From Oscillatoria nigro-viridis PCC 7112 (GTDB lineage Bacteria > Cyanobacteriota > Cyanobacteriia > Cyanobacteriales > Microcoleaceae): a stretch of DNA of 64,000 nucleotides. Positions 47,186-55,936 of this stretch are shown one piece after another; position 1 is the stretch's first letter, and each line of letters starts with the position of its first letter. The position numbers were made by a program, and so were the translations under genes. The DNA lies in the NCBI RefSeq assembly GCF_000317475.1, contig NC_019729.1:1502501-1566500 (forward strand), written 5' to 3'. The notes under the pieces are model-generated. The model worked only from the letters and a program-made list of their open reading frames with translations, was not told where the DNA came from and ran no database searches.

Positions 47186-48886
47186 GTGAAAGATAGGGTC
47201 AGTAATGACATCGGAACGAAGGAACCGTTGAGAACATGGGAATCCATCAACTGGAAACTTGTGAATAGACGGATTAAAAACCTGAGACGGAGAATTTATC
47301 GAGCAACCCAGAACGGACAGTGGAATAAGGTTCGCAGCCTTATGAAACTGATGATATGTAGCTACTCCAACCTACTACTGTCAGTGCGGAGAGTAACTCA
47401 AGAAAACGAGGGGAAAAAGACGGCTGGCATAGACGGTCAGACGGCAACCACCCCCTCCGAAAGAGTAAAACTCGTCAAAGAAATGAAGGATTACACCCTG
47501 TGGAAAGCTCAACCCGCTAGAAGGGTATATATTCCAAAAGCCAATGGAAAACAAAGACCATTAGGGATTCCAACAGTTAAAAACCGTATAGCACAAGCAG
47601 TAATCAAGAATGCACTGGAACCTAGTTGGGAAGCCCGAATGGAGGGTAGCAGCTACGGTTTCAGACCAGGTAGAAGCTGTCATGATGCCATAGAACACTC
47701 TTGGATTCGCCTTAATAAACAAGGGAATGACAGGTGGGTATTAGACGCAGATATCAAAGGCGCATTCGACAACATCAGCCACAACTTCATACTCAAAACT
47801 ATTGGAGAAATACCAGGCAGAGAGTTAATTAAACAGTGGCTGAAAGCAGGTTATGTAGAATCTGAGATATTCCACGAAACGAAAAGCGGAACACCACAAG
47901 GGGGGATAATCTCACCCCTTTTAGCTAATATAGCGCTGGACGGAATAGAACAATTCCTAAGTCAATTTAAGAAAAGGCAAGGGAAGAACAAGTCTCCTAG
48001 AGCGCCTAAATATGGATTTGTCAGATACGCTGACGACTTCATTATCACCGCCGAAACAAAAGAGGATATTGAGGAAATAATTCCCTCGGTAAAGGAACTC
48101 CTCAAGACAAGAGGACTGGAATTAAATGAGGACAAAACCAATATTGTTCATATAGAACAAGGATTCAACTTTCTGGGATTTAATGTCCGACACTTCCAGG
48201 AAAGCTGTCTAGTAAAACCTCAAAAGGAAAAAGTCAAACTATTCCTTAGAGAAATTCGGGAATGGCTAAAAACCAATAAACACGCCAGCCCGGAAGCAGT
48301 TATCCAATACCTAAACCCCCGAATCAGGGGGTGGGGAAACTACTATAAGCACGGGGTAAGTAGCGAAGTGTTCAGCTATGTTGACCACCAAATTTTTCAG
48401 GCAATCTGGAAATGGTCACTAAGCAGACATCCAAACAAGGGGAAGAAGTGGGTGGCAGGAAAGTATTTCATCACTGTCAATGGCAGGAAATGGAACTTTC
48501 ATGCAGCAGTTGAAGACAGAAATGGGAGGAAGAAAAACCTAATCCTAACGAAACTCGGAGACTTACCAATAACCCGCCACGTCAAAATCAAAGGAACGGC
48601 GTCCCCTGATGACCCCAACCTTACCGAATACTGGGAAAAACGTAGAACTAACTACGGAAAAACATATTTTGCCAAAGGTTCAAAGCTATTCAATGTAGCC
48701 CAGAGCCAAAGCTGGAGATGCCCCGTATGCGGTGAACACCTGTTCAATGGAGAAAAGCTACACACCCACCACAAAATGCAAGTGAAAGATGGGGGAACTA
48801 ATAGGGAAAACAACCTAGTCCACCTACACCTCACCTGCCACAAGCACGTACATACGGGTAAAAGTTCTGAGGTTCTGGAGGCTTGA
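47186..48886 (+). CDS. ltrA: group II intron reverse transcriptase/maturase/endonuclease
   Basis: A protein of 566 residues from GTG 47186, inside intron domain IV. The reverse transcriptase motifs include 'RPLGIPTVKNRIAQAVIKNA', 'GSSYGFRPGRSCHDAI', 'GTPQGGIISPLLANIALDG' and the catalytic 'FVRYADDFII'. The maturase X domain follows (HASPEAVIQYLNPRIRGWGN). The C-terminal HNH endonuclease shows CPVCGEHL, then HTHHKMQVKDGG and HLTCHKHVH. The full set predicts splicing and target-primed reverse transcription. The stop codon TGA overlaps the first bases of domain V. Confidence 0.94.
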   Translation: MKDRVSNDIGTKEPLRTWESINWKLVNRRIKNLRRRIYRATQNGQWNKVRSLMKLMICSYSNLLLSVRRVTQENEGKKTAGIDGQTATTPSERVKLVKEMKDYTLWKAQPARRVYIPKANGKQRPLGIPTVKNRIAQAVIKNALEPSWEARMEGSSYGFRPGRSCHDAIEHSWIRLNKQGNDRWVLDADIKGAFDNISHNFILKTIGEIPGRELIKQWLKAGYVESEIFHETKSGTPQGGIISPLLANIALDGIEQFLSQFKKRQGKNKSPRAPKYGFVRYADDFIITAETKEDIEEIIPSVKELLKTRGLELNEDKTNIVHIEQGFNFLGFNVRHFQESCLVKPQKEKVKLFLREIREWLKTNKHASPEAVIQYLNPRIRGWGNYYKHGVSSEVFSYVDHQIFQAIWKWSLSRHPNKGKKWVAGKYFITVNGRKWNFHAAVEDRNGRKKNLILTKLGDLPITRHVKIKGTASPDDPNLTEYWEKRRTNYGKTYFAKGSKLFNVAQSQSWRCPVCGEHLFNGEKLHTHHKMQVKDGGTNRENNLVHLHLTCHKHVHTGKSSEVLEA

Positions 48887-48920
48887 GCCGTATGATGCGA
48901 AAGTGTCAAGTACGGTTCTT
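48885..48920 (+). ncRNA. group II intron domain V
   Basis: The 36-base hairpin begins gagccgtatg and ends tacggttctt with a gcgaaagt tetraloop region and a central bulge. This is the catalytic hairpin of group II ribozymes, located 40 bases before the 3' splice site. Confidence 0.9.
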
Positions 48921-48960
48921 AGGGGGGAGAGATGCGGCGACGTATGCTCTCCTACCCGAC

Positions 48961-50010
48961 AATAAAACTCTGAGACATTGGATAGACAATCAAGGAATTA
49001 AGTTAGTAGACCTGTACAAACAATGCGCCCTCATGGCGAAAGAGTTTGAATGGGCAGGCAAGCTTAACTCAACAGCACGTCAAGCTTCGGCGGAACGTGC
49101 TATTTTTGCCATTCAACGTTTCTTTGCTAATTGCCAAGCTAAAAAACCAGGAAAAAAGGGATTTCCACAGTTCAAAAAGCATACCCGAGCCGTTGAGTAC
49201 AAACAATCCGGCTGGGCACTTTCTCACGACAAAAGATGCTTGACGTTTAAGGATGGTTTTGCCGCCGGGAAGTTCAAATTAATCGGTAGTCGAGACTTGC
49301 ATTTTTATGCACCCGACGAGATTAAACGAATCAGAGTTATACGCCGTGCCGACGGATACTACGCACAAATTTGCATCAACGTAGAGCGAAAAGAGGAACT
49401 TGTTCCGACTGGTAAAGCTATCGGAATCGATGTTGGACTCAACCATTTTTATACCGATAGCGACGGTGAAACGGTCGCCAATCCTCGCTATCTCCGAAAA
49501 AGTGAAAAAGCTTTGAAGAGATTGCAAAAGCGAGTTTCTCAAAAAAAGAAAGGTTCTAAGAACCGAAAAAAAGCAATTAACAAGTTAGGAAGAAAGCACC
49601 TAAAGGTCAGCAGGCAGCGTAAAGACTTCGCCGTAAAAACGGCGCTGTGCGCGGTAATATCTAACGATTTTGTAGCCTACGAAAACCTTCAAGCGCGGAA
49701 TATGGTGAAAAACCACAAGCTTGCCAAATCAATTAACGATGCAGCTTGGTCACAATTTGCTCAGTGGCTGGAGTATTTGGGAAAAGTGTACGGAAAAACA
49801 ATGTGTGCCGTCGCACCTCAATACACCTCGCAAGAGTGTTCAAATTGTGGCAATTTAGTCAAAAAAACCCTGTCAACTCGAACCCATATTTGTGGATGCG
49901 GTACTATATTAGATCGTGACCACAATGCCGCCAAAAACATTTTAACAAAAGGTTTGAAACAGGCGAAATTTAATTTAAATACGGTGGGACACATCGAAAT
50001 TCACGCTTGA
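48961..50010 (+). CDS. tnpB: tnpB exon 2
   Basis: 349 codons continue exon 1 in frame from NKTLRHWIDNQG. Nuclease motifs are complete: Asp in 'AIGIDVGLNHFYTDSDGE', Glu in 'FVAYENLQARNMVKNH', zinc finger Cys in 'SQECSNCGNLVKK' and HICGCGT, and Asp in ILDRDHNAAKNIL. A conventional open frame call starting at 48883 would wrongly include 26 residues translated from intron domains V-VI. The protein needs intron splicing for its first 29 residues. Confidence 0.88.
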   Translation, partial: NKTLRHWIDNQGIKLVDLYKQCALMAKEFEWAGKLNSTARQASAERAIFAIQRFFANCQAKKPGKKGFPQFKKHTRAVEYKQSGWALSHDKRCLTFKDGFAAGKFKLIGSRDLHFYAPDEIKRIRVIRRADGYYAQICINVERKEELVPTGKAIGIDVGLNHFYTDSDGETVANPRYLRKSEKALKRLQKRVSQKKKGSKNRKKAINKLGRKHLKVSRQRKDFAVKTALCAVISNDFVAYENLQARNMVKNHKLAKSINDAAWSQFAQWLEYLGKVYGKTMCAVAPQYTSQECSNCGNLVKKTLSTRTHICGCGTILDRDHNAAKNILTKGLKQAKFNLNTVGHIEIHA

Positions 50011-50075
50011 GGACAGATGATCTCTACTCATTGATGGCAGCATTAATGAGCAAATCGACTGGACGATCCAAGAAT

Positions 50076-50104
50076 CCTCGTACCTTCAGGTCGAGGAGTG
50101 TCAA
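50076..50104 (+). ncRNA. right-end hairpin of the intron-bearing tnpB element
   Basis: A stem cctcgtacct / aggtcgagg and the terminal 'agtgtcaa' match (inverted) the orphan end at 26515-26550. In this family the region forms the 3' scaffold of the TnpB guide RNA, with guide bases taken from beyond 50104. The intron does not touch this part. Confidence 0.6.
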
Positions 50105-50404
50105 ACGATCTCTCTACAGTTAAAATCTTCTGAGGTGGCCGCAGACCCCCCCCACATCCAATTTAAATCTCAGAAATAGTACAATATTTATGTATTTTAG
50201 TCAATTAACTGAGAATTGTGGTGAGATTGCTGGTGCTGCTGTCCTAGTCTGGCTCTGCATCCTGACGCCGATCCTTGCGTCACAGCCTGGGAGGCTAGAA
50301 AAGAGAGCCAGATTAAAGCAGTATTGTATATTTTTAACGCACCGATGCCGATCGGCAAAAATAGAAGAAAGAAACTGTTTAAATTAAGTCTCAGGTATTT
50401 TCAC

Positions 50405-51514
50405 ATGGATCTGGCATCTCATCGATTTATGTCTTATTTTGAACCAGAGCAAGCCGCTCACCTTTGCCAAATAGCTGTTTTGGAGAGTTTTGCTGAGGAA
50501 ATGCTCGTTTTTGAAGAAGGAGAAATAGCGGATTTTTTATATCTAGTTTTAGAAGGTAAAGTCGAGTTTAGCAAGCGGCTTGAAAATCATAAATATCAAA
50601 CTGTTGCTGTCGCTAAGCCAGACGATTATTTTGGCGAACTCGGAGTTTTAGACGGAGAGCCGCGCAGTGCTAGAGCTGTGGCAGTTGCAGGCTCGACTTT
50701 GGCCAAAATAGGTCGTGAAGAACTAATAACAACTCTCCAGGTTGCTAAAGGCAGTTCGGTACTGAAAATGTTTAGTTTCATTACTAAAAATTTACGGGAC
50801 ACCACGGATCAATATGTTAGCCAGTTGATACACAAACAAAAAATGGTATTGGTAGGAGAAATGGTGAGTACAATTATTCACGATTTCAAAAGTCCTTTTA
50901 CCGGAATTAAACTCTCCACAGAAATGCTCAAAGAAATTCACCCAGATGAGGAAACTCAGGAGTGGTGCGAACTGATTCAATTGCAAGTTCATCGAATGCT
51001 GGGAATGGCTGAAGAAGTATTAGAATTTTCGCGCGGTAATTCTGTATTAAATAAAAAACCAGTTAATCTAATTCAGACGTTGCAGCAGTTTGAAAAGTTG
51101 AACAGAGTGTATTGTGAAGCAGCAAAAGTAGATTTAGCAGTACGGGTGACAGAAGTAATAGTGGAAGCGGATGAAAATAAGATTTTGCGCGTTTTACAAA
51201 ATTTAGTTGGGAATGCTGTTGAGGCTTTTGGCGGAAGAGGGGGTCGGGTGGAGATTGCGGTGACACAAAGTGAGGAGTGGGCAGAAATTAGCATTTACGA
51301 TAACGGCCCAGGTATTCCGACGACAATTAAGGAAAAGTTATTTGAACCGTTCGTGACTTACGGCAAACGGACTGGTACTGGGTTGGGAACGGCAATTGTT
51401 AAGTCGATCGTTGAGGCTCACAAAGGGAAAATTACTTATGAGTCAGAGGACGGAAAAGGCACAACTTTTTACATCCGCTTGCCGAAAATCATGGATTTAG
51501 CAGATCAAAATTAA
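50405..51514 (+). CDS. cyclic-nucleotide-binding-domain sensor histidine kinase
   Basis: ATG 50405 (MDLASHRFMSYF) gives 369 residues; the frame is open to 50324 and an earlier start is possible. The N-terminal cNMP-binding-like barrel (about 5-120) has 'EGEIADFLYLVLEGKVEFSK' and 'DDYFGELGVLDGEPRSARAV', the phosphate-cassette region. Histidine kinase follows: the H-box MVSTIIHDFKSPFTGIKLS (unusual HDFKSP), 'NLVGNAVEAF', DNGPGIP and GTGLGTAIV. It is a soluble kinase with no receiver nearby. The 5' flank (50105-50404) holds no gene that I can see. Confidence 0.88.
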   Translation: MDLASHRFMSYFEPEQAAHLCQIAVLESFAEEMLVFEEGEIADFLYLVLEGKVEFSKRLENHKYQTVAVAKPDDYFGELGVLDGEPRSARAVAVAGSTLAKIGREELITTLQVAKGSSVLKMFSFITKNLRDTTDQYVSQLIHKQKMVLVGEMVSTIIHDFKSPFTGIKLSTEMLKEIHPDEETQEWCELIQLQVHRMLGMAEEVLEFSRGNSVLNKKPVNLIQTLQQFEKLNRVYCEAAKVDLAVRVTEVIVEADENKILRVLQNLVGNAVEAFGGRGGRVEIAVTQSEEWAEISIYDNGPGIPTTIKEKLFEPFVTYGKRTGTGLGTAIVKSIVEAHKGKITYESEDGKGTTFYIRLPKIMDLADQN

Positions 51515-51582
51515 GTATGTAGGAAAATATATACTTAGGATTTTATCGCTAAGCCTCAGAGACTTGGTTGATGAGTAGATAT

Positions 51583-51719
51583 GGGAGCATCTCAATGAAA
51601 GCAGCTAAGCTAGTATAAATTGGAGTTGTGAGGCAGGAGGATGTCTTGCTGCGAGGCTGAAGGAAAGATAAAGAAGGAAGCTGCCCAAAGAAATATTTTT
51701 CCAAATATGAAATGCTCCC
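51583..51719. mobile_element. 137-bp MITE copy 1 with 8-bp target duplication gtagatat
   Basis: Inverted ends gggagcatctca and tgaaatgctccc (one mismatch). Direct repeats gtagatat lie at 51575-51582 and 51720-51727. The interior shares 'gaggcaggagg.t.tcttgctgcgagg' type sequence and the 3' part 'tatttttccaaatatga' with copy 2 at 59631-59750. There is no coding capacity. It occupies the kinase-mutL spacer. Confidence 0.9.
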
Positions 51720-51841
51720 GTAGATATCTTGTTATCAAACAATATTTTTCTAATAAACCGGGTTTAAGAGCGTAAGTCCTAATACTGTGTAGCGACTTGC
51801 AGAATCAAGTAGAATTGAATTAACGAACTGCTAAAAATCTG

Positions 51842-53719
51842 ATGCCAGTTACTATTCAAACCTTACCCACAGAAGTTATCAATTTAATTGCCGCCGGCGA
51901 AGTGATCGACTCGATCGCCGCTGCGGTACGAGAATTAGTTGAAAATTCTCTGGATGCTGGCGCAACTCGCATCGTTGTTTCTGTCTGGCCGGAACAGTGG
52001 CGGGTGCAAGTTGCAGATAATGGTACGGGAATGGATCTGGAAAATTTGCGCCAGGCGGCTTCGCCTCACAGTACGAGCAAAATTACCACTGAAGCTGACC
52101 TTTACAAAATTGATACTTTGGGATTTCGCGGGGAAGCTTTGCACAGTTTAGCTCAGTTGGGCTGTTTGGAGGTTTTGAGCCGATCGAATGATTTGGGATT
52201 GGGGGATTTTTCGGAAAATCGAGAGTCGGCGCCAACCCCCGCCAAATCATCCTTTAACAAGGGGGGAGTTGAAAATGCTCGATCGGGCTGGCGGGTGGTT
52301 TACAATAACGCGGGCGTTGCTGTGGAGGTGGAAACAGCGGCGATCGCTCCCGGTACGGTGGTGACTGTTGATAATTTATTTGGCAATTGGCCTGTGCGCC
52401 GCAGTTTTTTGTCGCCCGCACAGCAAATGCGATCGATCCAATTAACCCTTCAGCAAATTGCTATTTGTCACCCGCGCGTTAATTGGCAGTTGCGTCAAGG
52501 AAGTACGCCTTGTTTGCACGTAACTCCTGGTAGCACAGCGGAACAACTTTTACCTCAATTCGTGCGCGGTGTGCGATCGAGCGATTTGCAGTATTTAAAG
52601 TTAGATTTGCCTGCGAGTCCTCAAAATCAGAAAGCAGCCAATTTATTGGTAGAAACTCAACTTGTGGGCGCTACAGTTAAGCCTAATTACCAATTACCCG
52701 TTGCCAGTTCCCAATTCCAAATGCCCAATTCCCAGCGTTTGGAGTTAGTAATTGGTTTGCCCGATCGCTGTCACCGCAGGCGGCCGGATTGGGTGAAGGT
52801 GGGGGTAAATCGGCGAGTTGTGCGATCGCCCGAATTAGAGCAAACTATTCTCAGCGCCTTTGCCCGCACTTGTCCGCGCGATCGCTATCCCGTGTGTTTT
52901 GTCCACCTGCACATCTCCCCCTCAGAAATCGACTGGAACCGCCACCCGGCTAAAGTAGAAATTTATCTGCACGATCCGAGTTTTTGGCAAGCACAAGTTA
53001 GCACGGCAATTACTCGCGCTTTGCATTTGAACGATGAAGTTTTGCCGCCTGCCCCAATTCCCGATCGAGTGGGAAAATTGCTGAAGGCATCAGAACAAAA
53101 AAGTGCTTACACTGTCGGGATTTCGGCTAGGCAGAATGAGGAAGGCTGCGAACAGGAAAAAGCTAATCAAATAGGATTGATGGAATTGAGGGCGATCGCT
53201 CAAGTTCACAATACTTACATTGTTGCCGAACATTCCAGCGGAATGTGGTTGGTGGAACAACACATCGCTCACGAGCGCGTTTTATACGAGCAATTGTGCG
53301 CGGCTTGGCAGCTAAAATATCTGGAAAAACCAGTAATTCTCAGTCAATTATCTCCACTGCAAATTGAGAATTTATCCCGCTTGGGTTTGGAAGTAGAAAG
53401 TTTTGGCGAACAGCTATGGGCTGCCCGCGAAGTTCCTGAATTGTTAGCCGATCGAGATGACTGTGCGGATGCGCTTTTTGAACTCAGTAAAGTCGCAGAT
53501 TTGCAAGCGGCTCAAGTTGCGACTGCTTGCCGCACTGCTATGAAAAACGGTACTCCTTTGAGTCTTTCCAAAATGCAAAATTTGTTGGATGAATGGCAGC
53601 AAACTCGCAATCCGCGCACTTGTCCTCACGGCCGCCCTATCTATTTTGCTTTGGAAGAATCGACTTTGGCTCGGATTTTTCGCCGCAGTTGGGTGATTGG
53701 TAAAAGTCACGGGATTTGA
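51842..53719 (+). CDS. mutL: DNA mismatch repair protein MutL
   Basis: A protein of 625 residues. The N-terminal GHKL ATPase has 'AAGEVIDSIAAAVRELVENS', LDAGATRI, DNGTGMD, STSKI and GFRGEALHSL. The C-terminal dimerisation domain has 'WLVEQHIAHERVLYEQL' and the metal-site-like 'RTCPHGRPIYF', resembling endonuclease-type MutL. It couples MutS mismatch recognition to repair. Two segments (about residues 116-148 and 281-298) look repeat-derived: one carries the ccccgccaaatcatcctttaacaagggggg type palindrome, the other a caattcccaattccaaatgcccaa type tract. Both are in frame. Confidence 0.93.
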   Translation: MPVTIQTLPTEVINLIAAGEVIDSIAAAVRELVENSLDAGATRIVVSVWPEQWRVQVADNGTGMDLENLRQAASPHSTSKITTEADLYKIDTLGFRGEALHSLAQLGCLEVLSRSNDLGLGDFSENRESAPTPAKSSFNKGGVENARSGWRVVYNNAGVAVEVETAAIAPGTVVTVDNLFGNWPVRRSFLSPAQQMRSIQLTLQQIAICHPRVNWQLRQGSTPCLHVTPGSTAEQLLPQFVRGVRSSDLQYLKLDLPASPQNQKAANLLVETQLVGATVKPNYQLPVASSQFQMPNSQRLELVIGLPDRCHRRRPDWVKVGVNRRVVRSPELEQTILSAFARTCPRDRYPVCFVHLHISPSEIDWNRHPAKVEIYLHDPSFWQAQVSTAITRALHLNDEVLPPAPIPDRVGKLLKASEQKSAYTVGISARQNEEGCEQEKANQIGLMELRAIAQVHNTYIVAEHSSGMWLVEQHIAHERVLYEQLCAAWQLKYLEKPVILSQLSPLQIENLSRLGLEVESFGEQLWAAREVPELLADRDDCADALFELSKVADLQAAQVATACRTAMKNGTPLSLSKMQNLLDEWQQTRNPRTCPHGRPIYFALEESTLARIFRRSWVIGKSHGI

Positions 53720-53771
53720 AGGTTAAAAGTTAAGCTGTAAGGTGCGCGTTACATACAGAACTGTTTTTTTT

Positions 53772-53815
53772 GAACCGCAGAGGGCGCAGAGAACGCAGAG
53801 AGGAAGAGAAGAGAG
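53772..53815. repeat. cgcagag-type repeat array
   Basis: Repeats of ccgcagagg/gcgcagaga/acgcagaga units in the mutL-SirB1 spacer, related to 10702-10733 and inverted at 1305-1351. A small hairpin acgggcatcttgcccgt lies further on at 53890-53906. No gene was seen in this 267-base spacer. Confidence 0.7.
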
Positions 53816-53986
53816 ATGTTTTTAATATTTTTTTGGGTAAGCTGTTGTGCATCTAATTTGAAAGTCAATTTTTCTAAAATTATTGCGGAACGGGCATCTT
53901 GCCCGTCTCTGGATTCAATTTAAATGGGTAGCAGCTTAACAGGATATTCGTATAAAATGTCTATTAAAATCAAATAAATCATAAAT

Positions 53987-54811
53987 ATGGATTTTCCGAT
54001 CGCCCGACAACTATTTTATCGAGAAATAAATCAGCCAGATGGCTCGATAGACCTGGCGAAAGCTGCCCTCTATATGGCCTTGGAAGAATACCCAAATTTA
54101 GAGCCAGAGGAGTATCTAAATTCTCTCGACTCGATCGCAGATGAAGTGCGCTCACGCCTGCCGGCACAGAATTATCCGCTGCGGATTATTCAAACTATTA
54201 ACGCCTATTTATACGGGGAGTTGCAGTTTGCGGGCAATGATGTTGATTATTACGACCCCCGCAATAGCTTTTTGAATCAAGTGATCGATCGGCGTACTGG
54301 TATTCCGATATCTTTATCTTTGGTTTATTTGGAAGTTGCTAAGCGCATTGATTTTCCGATGGTGGGAATTGGGATGCCGGGACATTTTTTAATTAGACCG
54401 GATTTTGAAGATGCTGGTATTTTTGTTGATGCGTTTAACGGCGGCGAGATATTGTTTCCTGAAGATTGTCAAGCCAGACTTTCTCAAATTTACGGTCAAC
54501 CTATGGAGTTGCAGCCGACTTTTCTCGCCCCGGCAAGTCGCCGGCATTTGTTGGGGCGAATGCTGGGAAATCTCAAGGCGATTTACTTGCAACAGGGAGA
54601 TGCTGTGAGGGTACTCTTGGCGATCGAACGGATTTTGCTGCTGTTTCCTGATGCGCTGGGTGAACGGCGCGATCGCGGAATTCTCTACTATCAAGTTGGC
54701 CGCTTAGTGGAAGCGCGCCACGACTTGGAACTATACCTGAGAAATGCTCCGAATGCTCCTGATGCTGCTAGAATTCGCCAATTGGTCGATCGGCTCGATC
54801 GAGATCTTTGA
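53987..54811 (+). CDS. SirB1-family transglutaminase-like protein with TPR-like C-terminus
   Basis: A protein of 274 residues. The N-terminal transglutaminase-like region (about 60-175) contains 'INAYLYGELQFAGNDVDYYD', 'NSFLNQVIDRRTGIPISLSL' and 'VGIGMPGHFLIR' (the family's Gly-His), followed by helical repeats ('ILLLFPDALGERRDRGILYY', 'AVR..LAIERIL'). The usual catalytic Cys of transglutaminases is not visible in the TGIPISLS segment, as in other SirB1 relatives. The molecular function is unknown. Confidence 0.85.
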   Translation: MDFPIARQLFYREINQPDGSIDLAKAALYMALEEYPNLEPEEYLNSLDSIADEVRSRLPAQNYPLRIIQTINAYLYGELQFAGNDVDYYDPRNSFLNQVIDRRTGIPISLSLVYLEVAKRIDFPMVGIGMPGHFLIRPDFEDAGIFVDAFNGGEILFPEDCQARLSQIYGQPMELQPTFLAPASRRHLLGRMLGNLKAIYLQQGDAVRVLLAIERILLLFPDALGERRDRGILYYQVGRLVEARHDLELYLRNAPNAPDAARIRQLVDRLDRDL

Positions 54812-54961
54812 ACTTAAATTCGCTATATGTCGCACACTATAATACGTGAAAGCGACACTCAATCAACTGCTGTCCGACGACCAAATCTCGCTTTTATAAG
54901 TTTTGCAAAGGTCTCTAAAATTGTCAAACAGCTAATCATAACATATTAATGGTCAATTAAC

Positions 54962-54979
54962 ACCTATCTTGTGATAGGT
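54962..54979. repeat. short inverted repeat acctatcttgtgataggt
   Basis: Perfect 7-base arms around TTGT, about 140 bases upstream of the secreted DUF1400 protein start. It could be an operator or part of a leader. No factor can be named. The rest of the 305-base spacer shows no gene. Confidence 0.5.
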
Positions 54980-55116
54980 TAAATTTGCTTGACATGACTG
55001 TAAAATCATAGGTCATTTACCGAACTTCCGAGTCCACTTTCCCGACTGATACCCGCACTGATACCCCCACAGACAAGCGATCTAAAAAGTATTTTGACCT
55101 AAAGAGGCACAAACTC

Positions 55117-55803
55117 ATGAACTTTCAGTTTCAACAAGGTTATCTCAACGGAATGCAACCGCTGTCAGCCCATTTAACCAAAAGAATGTCAAAGTCTTTA
55201 TCATTAGGTTTGGCGCTTTTGCTGGGAACAAGTGCAGTATTCCTCAGCAGCGGCAAAGCCTTTGCATTAGACAATGTTACCGTAAAATACGGTGCTGTTG
55301 ACGTAACATTACCGATGAGCGACTTGCAAAGCTTTGCACAAACAGGCCAAGCATCATCTCAACTGCAAAGCGTTCTGAGTATTGCGAAACAAACTCCCGA
55401 ATCTGCGCGCGAAATATTAACGCGAGAAGTGGCTTTAGATTCCCAATTAGTAGCGCGGCTGGCAAGCACTTATTTTGGGGAAATTGTTTTCAAACAATTG
55501 GGGGAAGTTGCTTATACACCGGCAACTAGGCTTCAAAGCGCGCCGGCACTGCGAGATGCTTTAGTCGCAGCTTCCAAAGATGGCAAAATATCACTGATAG
55601 AAGTGATGCAAAATTACAATCCTCCGGCTTTAGAAGTTGACGGAAATCAAGCTATGGCTATCTACGAGCGAGTGATTAAAGACGTGCAAGATTTGCAAGC
55701 TTTGTATCAGAATTCCCCGGCTTTGCAAAATACCGCCGGTCAAGCGGTGAATTCTGCCAGACAAATGATTTGTCAGCCCAGTTCATCAGGAAGTGCGAAG
55801 TAA
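55117..55803 (+). CDS. secreted DUF1400-domain protein
   Basis: A protein of 228 residues. A signal peptide (KRMSKSLSLGLALLLGTSAV then FLSSGKAFA) precedes a domain with 'VTVKYGAVDVTLPMSDLQSF' and 'REILTREVALDSQLVARL'. This is the DUF1400-type module found at the N-terminus of cyanobacterial alpha/beta hydrolases, but no hydrolase domain follows here. AGAGG lies 9 bases before ATG 55117. It is probably periplasmic; function unknown. A second methionine 14 codons later could also serve. Confidence 0.78.
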   Translation: MNFQFQQGYLNGMQPLSAHLTKRMSKSLSLGLALLLGTSAVFLSSGKAFALDNVTVKYGAVDVTLPMSDLQSFAQTGQASSQLQSVLSIAKQTPESAREILTREVALDSQLVARLASTYFGEIVFKQLGEVAYTPATRLQSAPALRDALVAASKDGKISLIEVMQNYNPPALEVDGNQAMAIYERVIKDVQDLQALYQNSPALQNTAGQAVNSARQMICQPSSSGSAK

Positions 55804-55936
55804 ATAACTGAAATTCCAGGGAATTGGGAATTGGAAATTGGTGCTTTTTTTCCTATTAGCTCTGAGTTTTGAGCTCTTATAAATTACCAATACTTCGGCT
55901 ACGCGATCGAACAAGTTCCCAATTACCCCTGATTCA

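Larger units (their letters stand above)
46586..48960 (+). mobile_element. group II intron with full-length intron-encoded protein
   Basis: The 5' boundary is GTGCGAC, the 3' end is CTACCCGAC, with domain V at 48885-48920 and a domain VI stem (ggagag...ctctcc) with the bulged-A context CTA. The intron-encoded protein has reverse transcriptase, maturase and HNH endonuclease domains. All parts needed for splicing and retrohoming appear intact. It is inserted after codon 29 of tnpB. A repeated gtgcga at the 5' junction makes that border slightly ambiguous, but the reading frame supports 46585/46586. Confidence 0.9.
46389..50104 (+). mobile_element. IS605-type (tnpB-only) element carrying a group II intron
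   Basis: The left end has a hairpin agccccgtcct/aggacggcttt (about 46392-46416). The right end has a hairpin cctcgtacct/aggtcgagg (50076-50096), followed by agtgtcaa. The only cargo is tnpB in two exons (46499-46585 and 48961-50010) separated by a 2375-base group II intron. There is no tnpA. The boundaries are inferred from hairpins and are accurate to about 10 bases. Confidence 0.8.
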
